64,000 bases of DNA from Elusimicrobiota bacterium (GTDB taxonomy: Bacteria > Elusimicrobiota > Elusimicrobia > UBA1565 > UBA9628): contig JACQAZ010000001.1 of NCBI GenBank assembly GCA_016194705.1, positions 23,324 through 87,323 on the forward strand, written 5' to 3'. The notes beneath the pieces are model-generated. The model saw nothing but the letters and a program-made list of their open reading frames with translations, was not told the DNA's origin and did no database searches. Positions 20,544 to 31,200 of the stretch are shown here, piece after piece (the stretch's first letter is position 1; each line of letters starts with the position of its first letter). The translations under genes were made by a program, and so were the position numbers.

Positions 20544-20650
20544 CGCCCCCCTGCGATACCCTGTCCACCATCCTTCCTGGAGGCGCCCGCGATGGTTTCA
20601 TCTTACGGCCGTCGAAATTCTAGCCCAGTTTCACGGTATAATAGGAAGGC

Positions 20651-21007
20651 ATGAACCGGCTCATCCTCCTGGTCTTCACCGTTTTGGCGTGGCCCTCGCT
20701 GGCGCACGCCGAAGAGAAGAAGCAAAAGAACAAAGTCGGTACCCTACCGGCCATGCAACAGCGCGTGCTCGACGCGAAGACGGCCGGCGAGACCCACGAG
20801 ATGACCCTCGACGCGATCTTCGACAACCACCAGCACGGAGACGGCTCGGTCAATGCGACGACCGACAAGCTGCTCTCTGGAACCGCCGTGAGCCCGGAGC
20901 AGGCCAAGGAAGCCCGGCTCAAGGAAGCCGAGTGCCGAGCCGCAGCCCGCCACGGCAAGCGCAAAGGGCCGCGCTGCCGGGGCCGCCAGACTCGCGGCGA
21001 GCGCTAA
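20651..21007 (+). CDS. Hypothetical secreted protein
   Basis: Signal peptide MNRLILLVFTVLAWPSLAHAEE; TATAAT 8 nt before ATG. Confidence 0.6.
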   Translation: MNRLILLVFTVLAWPSLAHAEEKKQKNKVGTLPAMQQRVLDAKTAGETHEMTLDAIFDNHQHGDGSVNATTDKLLSGTAVSPEQAKEARLKEAECRAAARHGKRKGPRCRGRQTRGER

Positions 21008-21061
21008 GCCGCTTTTTTCCCTAGCGACATCGGGGCGCACATTCGCCAAGACGCCGCCTTC

Positions 21062-21895
21062 TCAATAATCATGCCAATGCCATTTCGGCCTTTTGTCTTC
21101 GGGCGGATCGTCCGGCAGGCGGCTGTTCCACCCGGGGGCCACGATCAAGGCGTTGGCCTTTTCCGTGCAGCACCTGTTGGCCACGAAGCTCGCGTAGGTA
21201 TTGCTGTTGGGTCCGGTGAAATAATAATAGCCGATGGGCCAGTCCTCGACGGCCTTGTTGACGCAGGAGATGCGCTCGTGGAGCTTCCTCTGGGCTTCGT
21301 CGGGGGGCAGTTTCTTGGAGCAATCGCTGCAGGGGACGCACGTGCCTCCCTCGCGATGCGTGATCTGCGGCCAAGTGTAGGGGCCGGTCGTGGGGCCCTC
21401 GCCGGTGACCGGATCGATCTCCTTGTGCATCTGCGGAAAGCCCTCCGTCGTCATCACGACCTTGCGCGCGGTTCTTTCCCGGATCCTTTCCCTGATCCGG
21501 CTGAAATCCTTGTCCGCATTGGTCGAGATGCGGCGCATCTCGACCAAGTCGTGGCCGGTGTGCTCGGAGATGAATTGTATCCATGCCTCGTCATAGACTC
21601 TCCGCTCGGCCTTTTCGTCCAGGGACATGTGCTTGACCACCGCGATCCAGCAATGCGCGGGCGCCAGCGGAAAAAGGATGGGTGGAGCGTGGCCCGCGAA
21701 GTTGACCAGCAGGTGCGCACAGCAGATCTCGACTCCGGCCTGCGCGAGGGTCCCTGGCCCCGGGGGCAGCGACTTGTTGATCGCCGCCTGGGCCTGGCTT
21801 AAGGTCGAGTCGAAGTCCTGGGCGCGCGCGGACCAATGCAGGCATAAAGCCGCGGCCAGGAGCACCGTCTTGATCGCCATCCTTAGGCTCGTCAT
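21062..21895 (-). CDS. Hypothetical secreted protein with CW.../GPNSNTY motifs
   Basis: Signal peptide, Cys-rich, motifs AHCWIAVVKH and YYYFTGPNSNTYASFVANRCC. Confidence 0.65.
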   Translation of the reverse strand: MTSLRMAIKTVLLAAALCLHWSARAQDFDSTLSQAQAAINKSLPPGPGTLAQAGVEICCAHLLVNFAGHAPPILFPLAPAHCWIAVVKHMSLDEKAERRVYDEAWIQFISEHTGHDLVEMRRISTNADKDFSRIRERIRERTARKVVMTTEGFPQMHKEIDPVTGEGPTTGPYTWPQITHREGGTCVPCSDCSKKLPPDEAQRKLHERISCVNKAVEDWPIGYYYFTGPNSNTYASFVANRCCTEKANALIVAPGWNSRLPDDPPEDKRPKWHWHDY

Positions 21896-22106
21896 TCACA
21901 TCGCCGCGTCTGCGGCTTTGAAACATAGGATTGCCTGTCTTGGAGGCACTCTCCCGAGGCGAATGGGTAGTCCGCCGCCGTCAAAGGTCCCTCTCGCGCG
22001 ATGATAAAACTCTACCTCCTTCTTATCATGCCGCGATGACCAGCCGGTACAGCGGGCTCTCTCGCTCGCGGCGAGGTTCGTAAGCCCGGCAGGCGGAGAC
22101 CGCTTA

Positions 22107-22271
22107 GGCGCTAGCAGGGTGCTGAAAAACTCGCGGTCGGCGAGCGTCGGGTCCGGGGCAGTCGTTCTCCGCTATTGGTCCGTTGCTTTAAAGCAACGGA
22201 CCAACGAGGAGTGATGGCCGAGCGGCGGAGCCAAGGCGGCCGAATGACTTTTTCAGCAACCTGCTAGCGCC
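22107..22271. repeat. MITE-like inverted-repeat element
   Basis: Terminal inverted repeats GGCGCTAGCAGG(G/T)TGCTGAAAAA(C/G)TC around a central perfect 30-bp palindrome. Confidence 0.75.
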
Positions 22272-25200
22272 CGAACGCGGCGAGCGCGAAGAGGCGCGGC
22301 ACGATCGGGAAGCCGGGCAGGTTCGCCTTCGGGGTCGCCGCGTCGGCCGCGGCGCGAAGCGCCAGACGCGCCTCCTCGGACCGCGCGAGCGCGAGCTCGG
22401 CCTCGGCGATGAGCCTCATGTCGTCCGGCGGCGGGACGGGTTTGGCCTCTTCGAGCTTTTTCCGGTAGGCCTCGTAGACCTTGCGCCTCTGCTTCTGCTG
22501 GGCCGCGCCCAAGCCGACCTGCACCGCGACCCGCACCGTGTCCACGGCGATGTGATCGGGAGTCGCGACTGTCTGTCCGATGCCGTCCGAATCGGTGCGG
22601 TCGCCGATCGCATTCAGGGTGTTCTCGACGGCCAGCCTCCCGGTCTGGTGGTCCACCTTCGTTTCCGCGTACTCTCCCGCGCGGCCGCGCACGGATTCTA
22701 CGAAGCTCTTGCGCACGCTCCCCGTAAACGAGCCCATGATCTGGCCCCGGGCGTCCTCGAGGTCCTCCTTGGCCCAGCCGATCTCGCGCAGCAAGGAGCC
22801 CTTGCCCAGATGGACGTCTTTCTTGCCGTCCGTCGAGACCGGGGCTTTCTCGTGCTCCCACTCGCCCGGCTTTATCGGAGAGTCGTTGTCGACGCGCTTG
22901 GGGAACTGCGACGGATCGTAGTAGCGGTCGACCGGATCGGGCAGGATCTCGAAGATGTCGATGAAGTGCACGACCTTGCCGAGCGCGCCGCGGTGGACGG
23001 TCGCGCCGCCGTCGGTCTGGCGCATGTAGACGCGCCCGATGTAGCCTTCCTGGTTGGGGTCGCGGCCGGTGATCATCTCGATGGGCGTCTTGATGATGCC
23101 GCGGGGGGTCTCGAGGATGATGTTGCCCCAATTCTGCGGCATGTAGGCCCAGCGTCCGTTGGCCCCGAGGCCGCTCTCCGCTTTCGAGAGCCTCTGCGCG
23201 AGGATCGCGCGTCCCAATGAGACGGGAAGGCCCGTCCTCGGGTCTATGTAGCGCTTGAGCCGCGCGATGGGCGAGATGTCCTTGTCGGTCTGCTTCCAGA
23301 CCTTGCCCTCCATATCCTCGATCCACCAGGCGCCGGCCTCGCGCTCGAGTTCCTCCTTGCTGCGGAACACGCGCGCGACGCGCCCCTGCGCGTCGACCTC
23401 CAGAGCCCAAATCTCGCCTTCGAGCCACTGCAAAGCGGCGCCGCCGCCGAGCTTGAAGGAGAAACCCTTGCCCGAGGCGCTCACGACGACGCCCTCGCCG
23501 TCGAGCCCGAGACGGAGGTCCGAGACGAGGTGGAAGGACCAGTCGTGCTCGAGCGACTTCGCGTCCTTGGCCTTTTCGCGCGCCGTGGAAAGTTCTTCCT
23601 GGTTCATGTAGACGGCCGCGACCTCGGCGTCTTTGTCGAGCGCATAGGCGAAGCCCTCCAGCTTGAGGTTGAGCCAACCTTTGCGCCGGGCGGCGAGCTC
23701 GTCGTTGGCCGCCTCGTCGAGCAGGGCGCCGGCGCCGCGCTTGCCGAATTCCGCCCTTTGGAAGAGCCGCGCGTAATCGGAGGCCTCGAGCGACTCGAGG
23801 CTCGGGAAGGTCCCGGCCGGCAGGGCCTCTCCCGAGACCTGCACGAGGATCACGAGCTCGTCGGGGCTCCTCCAGCGCGCGGCCAGAGCGTGGACCGGCA
23901 GGCGCAGGCCCGCGCGCGGGTCGCGCGCCTTGTTGAAATAGAGGACCTTGCCCTGGCGCTCCATCCTCCTGAGCTCGGCCAGGCTCAAGGCGCCCGCGTA
24001 CTGGCCCGCCTTCGCGCCGGACTCCACGCGAAGCGCCAGCTCGGATTTCTCGAGCGCCGCGTCGACTTCCTGGCGGCGCGAGCGCTGCTCGGCGCGAGCC
24101 TTCAGAACCTCGAGCTCTTCTCGGCGCGCATCGACGCCGGCCACGATCTCTTGGCCCCCCGCGCGCCGCGCCTCATCCTCGGTCGTCGGCCGGGCGCCGA
24201 CGAAGGTGGGGGGGAGAAGGAAGCGCTTGCCGCCTAGCTCGACGACCTGGTTGCGGCCCTTGAGCCACTCCAGATCCTTGCCCGTCAGCCATTGCGTCTC
24301 GCCGCCGCCCTTGACCTCGTAGAGCGCCGGCAAGGACTCGGGCTTGGCGATCCAGCGCTCGCGCATCGCGCGCAGGAAGGCCAGCGACTCGGAGGCCGGC
24401 TGGATCTGGTCGCGCGCTTCCGGCGAGGCGCGCAGGGCCTGCATGCGCACCTCCCCCAAGGTGATCGCGCCGTCGAGCGTCACGATGCCGCGGCCGTAGC
24501 GCAGCATGTCGCGGCGGCGCTCGAGGCTGCCCCGCAGCCCGAACATCGCGTTGAGGCCGCTCGTCCAGCGCGGGTCCAAGCCCACCTCCTTCATCGCGAA
24601 GGTCTTGAGGACCTCGTTGTCGTAGGCGATGAGCGCCTTCACGTAGGCCTCCAGCGCCTTGTCCTTGAGCACGTAGTCCTCGGGCTTGAGCTTCTGCTGG
24701 AGGTAGTGGTGCAGCGCCTCCTGCCTCGCCTCGTAGACCGCGTCCTTGAGCGTCGAGAGGCGCGCATAGGCCGCCTCGACGGCCGGGGGCGCCGGGACCG
24801 CGCGCCAGTAGGCGGCGCGCAGGGCCTGCATCTCGTTTTGCTGACGGCGCACGTCGCCCTCGGCGCCGACGGCCTGGCTCTCGACGTCGGAGCGCAGGAA
24901 GCCCATCAGATCCGTCCAGGCCGAGCCGCCGCTTTGGGCCTCGAGCTCCCGCAGGATTTGCTCCAAGGCTGATTCCACGCGGCGCCGTCTGCCGTCGAGG
25001 TCGACCTTGGTCAGAAGGTCGAGCTTCTCGGCAGGCGTGAAGTCCTTGCTGAGCACGAGGCTCTGGCTGCGGCGGCTCGAGCGGTACTTCTCGAGCTCGC
25101 CCTTGAGGGACTGGCGCAGCTTGGGAGAGACCCCCGAGAGCAGCGAGTCCTGGCCTTTCTCGAAACCCTCGTCGAGCAGGCGCTGGGCCCAGTAGGCCAG

Positions 25201-28200
25201 CAGCTCCTGGCGCGGGGTCTTCTCCCCGGTCGCCGCGGCGGGAGCCGTCATCGATACGCCGCCCGAGAGGGAGGCCTGCCCCGTGTAGCCCAGGGCCTCG
25301 AGCTCGGTCACCAGGCGGATGAAGTCGAGCCTCAGGGCGTAGACGGTCGCGACCCACTCCTCGTGAGCCGCGGAGGCCTCGAGCTGGGCGGCCACGACGT
25401 CGGCCTCGGTCCCCATGCGCATTCGCAGGCGCTCGACGGCCCCCATGAGGTTGCGGCGCGCGACCTCGACGCGGGAGCGCTCCGCCTCGAGGAGCTTGAC
25501 CTTGTCGGAAACCGAGGCCATCAGGGAATGCAGCATCAGCGAAAGGCTCTTGAGCCGGTCCTGGGACTCGAGCTCGCGGCGCAGGGCGTCGTTGAGTATG
25601 CCCTCGAGGCTCTTCATGACCTTGATGGGATCGGGCGCCTCGAGGAAAACGCCGCCGACCCAGCGCCCCTGGAAGAGGCCGAAAGCGGCCAGCGGCGTGA
25701 AGCCCTTGTAGCTCATGCGCTCGGCGATGATGTTGGCCTGCATCTGGGAGAGCGGGTCGCGGGCGGCGGCGATCTCCTCGGGCAGGCCTTCCTGGAACAA
25801 ATGGCGCTTGAGGAGTTCCAGGTCGAGGGCCTGCGCCTCGCTCAGGTAGCGGTCCGCCGCCGCGCCGAGGTCGGCGTCCTCGGCCGGGATGAGAGTGAGG
25901 AACTGATCGAGAGTCGTCCCCGACGGCAGCCTCAAGTGAGCCGCGACCTCGGCGAAATCGCGTTCGAGGGCCTTGCGCGCGCTCTGCGCCGCTTCGCCCT
26001 GGGCGCCGCGCGCTATGGCGACCTCCAAGCGCAGGCGCGAGAGCAGTATGTCGGCCTTGGCCTTCGCCAGCGAGAGCTCGGTCTTGTAGAGCGAGTCGGC
26101 CTTCTCTTCCTGCAGCTTCGCAAGCGCGATGAGCGCCTCGGGCGGAGTCGCAGCACTTCGCAGGCGCACCTCGATCCAGCCCTCGACGAATTGCTTGCCG
26201 ATGGGCTCCTTGGTCAGGGACTGGCGCAGGTCGTAATACCTCAAGGTCCCGTTCGATTCGAACGGAGCCTCCTGCGGCACGGAGGCGCGCAAATCGCCGA
26301 CGTCGGGACTCGCCGACTCCGCCCCCAGGGCGACTTCGAGCGCGTCCTTGAGCGCCGCGAAACTCGACGGCAGAGAGCCCTGCTTCTGCTCTTTTGCCCC
26401 ATCTCCGCCGTAAGCCATCATCATCGCCTTGAGCCCGTAGATGCGGTTCCGGAGTTGGATCGCCGAAAGCCGGCTCGCCCCGTCGGTTCGGCCCTCGACG
26501 GCCTTCAAGCCCCGCTCGGCCGCGGCCAGTTCGAAGGACCAGCGCGCCCTCATGGCCGGCAGGCGCGCGTCGAAGGAGCGCAGGTCGCGCTCGGCCGTCA
26601 GGGTCTGCTCGCGCGCCAAGGCGACCAGTTCGGGCGACGCCAGGCCCTCGCCCGAGAGCGCCGAGATCAGCCGCCCCAAGGCTCGGCCTATCAAAGAGAT
26701 CGGCTCGACGCGGATGTCTTGGACCTTGAGGTTCTTGTCGACGATCTGCTCGACGGATCTGGCGACCTTGACGCGCGAGGCCAGCACGTCCCTGCTGGCG
26801 GCGAGCGGATCCATCTTTCCCAGCCGGTCCTTGAGCTGCGCCAGGGCCTCGTCCATCGTGTCGGTGAGAGCAACGCCGGCGTCGAGCGGCCGGCCCAGCA
26901 GATAGTTGAGTTGGGCGCGGGCCTGGGCGAACTCCCCCTCCAGGTGTTTTAGGTCAGCGCGAGCTTGATCGAGCTCCAAGGATCGTTGAGCGCCGCCGTC
27001 CTGGGCGCGCTCGAGCTCCGGGATGATCTGGTCGCGGTAGAGGTCGCGCGAGTCGCGCGCCGCGCGGAAGGCCGCGTAGCTCTGGAAGAGCTGCAGGGAG
27101 AGGTCGCCTCCGACCTTCTCCTGCAGCCGTGAGTACATCGCCGCCTCGCCGCCGCGGCGCTCCATCGAGAGCTCTTTGAGCTCGCCCGGCTGCAGGGCGA
27201 CGTTGAAGATCGGGAAGACCCCCAGGCCGGTGATCCCGAAGGCCGGGAGCAGCGCGACCCCGGCCGCCGTCAGGTTGAGCCCGATGTTGACGTCGACGGA
27301 GACCTTCTGGAAGCGGTGGGAGGCCGCCTCCATGAGCTCGGAGGCGGCCTGCGAGCGCTGGGCCAGGGCCTCCATGTTCGGAGAATTCCCGACGGCCGCG
27401 TCGAACGCCTCGCTCAGCCGCCGCGGCGCCTCGGGGGCGTTGGCGTAATCGTCCTCGGCGCGGTCGGCGTTTTGAGCGCCGTCCATGACGCTCCAGGCGT
27501 CCTTGAGCGAGCCCTGGGCGCGCGCCTCGAGCTGGCCGCTCGTGGTCCAATACCAGCGCCTGAACCGCGCCCACAGCTCGGCCGGCGGGATGAGTCCGTT
27601 GCGCCACTGCCGGATTCCGTCGGCCAGCGCCGACCGCGCCGCCGGCGCCGAGGCCTGGAGCTGCCAGAAGCGCGCGTCCCAGGACTCCGCGATCAGGCGC
27701 TCCGAGCGCGACTTGAGCCGGAAATCGCGCAGGGAGCCGGCCATCTCCGCGATGATGGCCCGGTCCTGAAAGCGCAGGGCCTTGTCGTTCGACTTGGCGG
27801 CGGGGTCATAGATCGGCAGCCGCAGCGAGACCCCCGCGCCGATGACCTGGTTGGCGAGCACGTCCTGAAGCTGGACGCCCAGCGAGAAGGTGATCTTCTC
27901 GAAAAACGGAATGTAGTCCATCAGGTTGAAGCCTTCCTCGGGAACGCCCATCTGGCCGCGCAGGCCCGAGATCAAGTCGGAGAGGCGGTCGGGGCTCCCC
28001 AGAGCCTTCTGCAGCAGAGCGGAGAAGCCTTCGAGATCCTGCGGGGTCAACTCGTCGAGGATCGCGGTGTCGTCGGGGCCCCGGCCGGTCAGCGCGTTGT
28101 AGCGCAGCAGGGCCTGGCGATGGCGGTCGGCCGCCGAAAGCGCGCGGGTCTGCGCCTCGGCGCGGATGACGGGGTCGTCGGCGTTGGCGTACATCCAGGC

Positions 28201-31200
28201 GGCCAGCGACATGTCCCAGCGCGACTCGACGAGCTCGACGAGCGAGGCCTGCCAGGCCTTGGTGATGTCCAAGAGTCGCGACTGCAGGGCCAGACCCTCC
28301 TGGAAGAGGGCGAGGATCTTGTCGTGGATGAGCGCCTTCTGGGACTTGGTCAAGGTGAGCTCGGTCATCGTGCCGACCTGGAAGCCGCCGCCCGTGGCGC
28401 GCTCGGCCGTGCCGGTGCCGACCGGGTTGGTCACGAAGCCGATCATGCCCCTCATACGAACGTTGTCCAGAATCGCCCCTGCCTTTTGCAGCTCTTTGAG
28501 GTCCCGTGTCATCTGGCCGATCTCGAGCGAGAGGAGCTTCTTGCCGACGTCGGCGTCGAAGACGCGCTTGAGTTCCAAGACGAGGCGCTCATCGGGCGAC
28601 GAGCGCTTGAAGAACTCGTCGACGGACTTGTTGAATTTCGCGAGAGTCTGGCCTCCCTGCAGGTCCTCGGCGGCGCCGCCGGCTACGAGGCGCCAGAGCT
28701 CGCCCAAAGTGAAGGTCGTCTGCGCGCCCAGCGTCAGCCGGTCGTTGAGGCCCACGTAGCGGCTGCCGTAGGAGACGAAGGCGTCGGTGTTCTGGCCGAG
28801 CTTCTTCCTGAGCTCCACGAAGTAAGTGCTCGCGTCCCCGAGGATCTTCCCCTGGGCCGAGAGGGCGAGGCCCTGGTTGGGCAGCTCGAAGCTCACGCGC
28901 CCCGACAGGGTGTTGTACTTCTCGCCGAGTTCCCCGGTACCGCCGATCGTGGTCTTGACAGGCGTGCCGTCAATATCGAAGGAAAAGCCCTTGACGATGG
29001 TCGCTCCCACCGCGTTCTGCTGTATGTCGTCGGTGCCGGTGACCCTCGAGAGGTAGAAATCGACCTTGAAGCTGTCCTTGGTCTCGAGGGCCTTCTGGAG
29101 GTCGAAGCCCACGCCGACCTTGTCGCGCCGGAAGAACTTGTTGTCGCCGTGGGCCCCGATCACGAAGTCCTTGTCGAGGTCGGGGTCGAACTTGGTGAAG
29201 TCGAGGTTGACGGTCTGCAGGAACTTTCGCGGGTCCTTGGCGAACAACGCCGACTCCTCGGCGTTGAGGCTCATGATCTCGGAAAACTTCACGCTGGCCT
29301 TGACGTTGCCGCCGTAGTAGTAGGGCTTGTTGGCGGCATCCCTGGCCGCGAAATCGGCGAAGCCCGCGGCGCCGAAGTAGAGCTTGCCGTTGGCCAGCAT
29401 CATCGCGAAATCGTCGAAGATCATCATGCGCGCCTCCTGGACCTGCGAGCCCACCTTGAGGTCCGGAGGTATGTCCTGGATGAACTTGTGGAAGGTCACG
29501 TCGAGGTAATTGACGAAGTTCTTGCCCTGCAGCGATTCGACCTGCACCGTGATGCCCTGGTCGCCGAACGGGGCGTTGCCGTCGGAAGGCGGGCTTGCGA
29601 AGCGGTGGCCGATGACGGAGACGTTGTTGCCCCAGAGGTTGAGCACGTTGCCCATGGTCATCTGGCTCGAGGTCTCGAGGCCTCCAGGCGTCGAGAATTC
29701 GGTCTGATAGACGAGGTAGAAACCGTCCGAGCCCGTGCCGACCTCGACCATCTTGGTGTTCGGGAGAAGCTGCGCCAGCGACATCGGGTTCTTGAGGATA
29801 TCCTCGCGCAGGCCCGCGATGTCGCGCGCGGTGGAATCCGCCGAGATTGCGCCGAAGAGCTGGGAGAGAAAATTAGAGAACATCGACTTCGGGATCACGA
29901 TGGTCTGGGGTCCGCCCGGGCCCGTCGCGAGCCACGAGGAGCCCTGGCCGGAGACCGCCTGTACGCGGTTGGCCAGTTCCGGCGAGAGCTGGCGCAGGTC
30001 GCCGACGGCTTCGAGCTTCTTCGAGAGCAGGGCTTGCTCTTTCTGCATCGCGATCAGCGATTCCTCGAGAGTCTTCTTGGCGGCCGCGTATTGGTCGGTG
30101 AGCTTGTGGTGCTCGATGTTGGTCTCGAGGACGGCGCGCGTCTTGTCCTGGATCGCCGAGAGGTTCTCGGTCACGCGCCGCAGGGCGCTCTCGTGCGGGT
30201 CGTTGAGCTGCTTGAGCCAGCCGGTGACCTCGGCCTTCTGCTTGGCGATCTGGTCCTGGGCTTTGGTCAAGGTGTCCTTGAACTGCTGGGCCGCCTTGCG
30301 GTCGGCGTCGAGCGCCTGGTCGCCCGAGCTGTAGACCTGCCCGAGAGAGTCGTAGTAGCCGGCGGCGTCGGTGACGGTCTGGAAGGACTCGGTGTCCCAG
30401 GAGGTCTTCTGTTGGAAGATGCCCGCGCCCTCCTTGGCCGTGTCCCTGATCCGCGTGTAGATCGAGATCTTGCGGTCGGGCACCGCGTCGCCTCCCGAAA
30501 GGTCGCCGGAGACGAAGGCGTCGTCCGCGTCGAGGTCCGCGAAGACCGCATCGAGCGCTGAGGTCGCATTATTAAGGAAAGCCTCGAAGAGGGGGATGCG
30601 TTCGTTGAGGTTCTTGTTGGCCGAGACGATCAGCGCGTCGGAAAACAGGAAGCGGGCCAGAGCCTCGGCGACCGAGTCTCCGGTCCCGGTCGCAGTCGTG
30701 GGCACGAGGCGCTTGACGACGTCGAGGCCGTAGAGCGCCAGCTGCTGGAGATTCTGGAGCGCGAGCGGCGGCTGCGGGCCCGTCGGTATGCTGCCGCCCG
30801 AGCCGCCGATGTTGAGATCGGTCTTCCCGGCCTGCGCCGAGGCTGCGTCGGCGATGGCCTTGATGTCGGCGGCCATGTTCTGGAGGACCTTGCCGTCGGC
30901 CATCGCCTTAAGGCGAGTCACGGAGTCCGCGCCGGTCGCAGATAGGTCCGTCGGCATCTTGTATTTCGAGGCGAGGTTGTACTTCCCGGGGAACAGCGCG
31001 TCCATCTTGCCGAGGATGTCGTTGATCTGCGCGTCGCGGGCGTTGATCTGTCCGGCTCGGAGGACCTTCTCCGCCTGATAAACGACGGCGCGCTTGACCA
31101 AGGAGTAGGGCGCCGGCTCGCCGTAGACGTCCTCGGTCTCGTTGTTGTTGGGGTCCTTGCGGCGGCGGATCTGGTCGACGAGGTCGTTGACGAGCTTGCG

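Noticed and set aside
27316-30561. 1081-aa plus-strand ORF opposite the giant gene
   Set aside because: Shadow ORF of a high-GC coding strand; composition (VGEELVDGLVEFRE...) is an antisense artefact, no motif or start signal.
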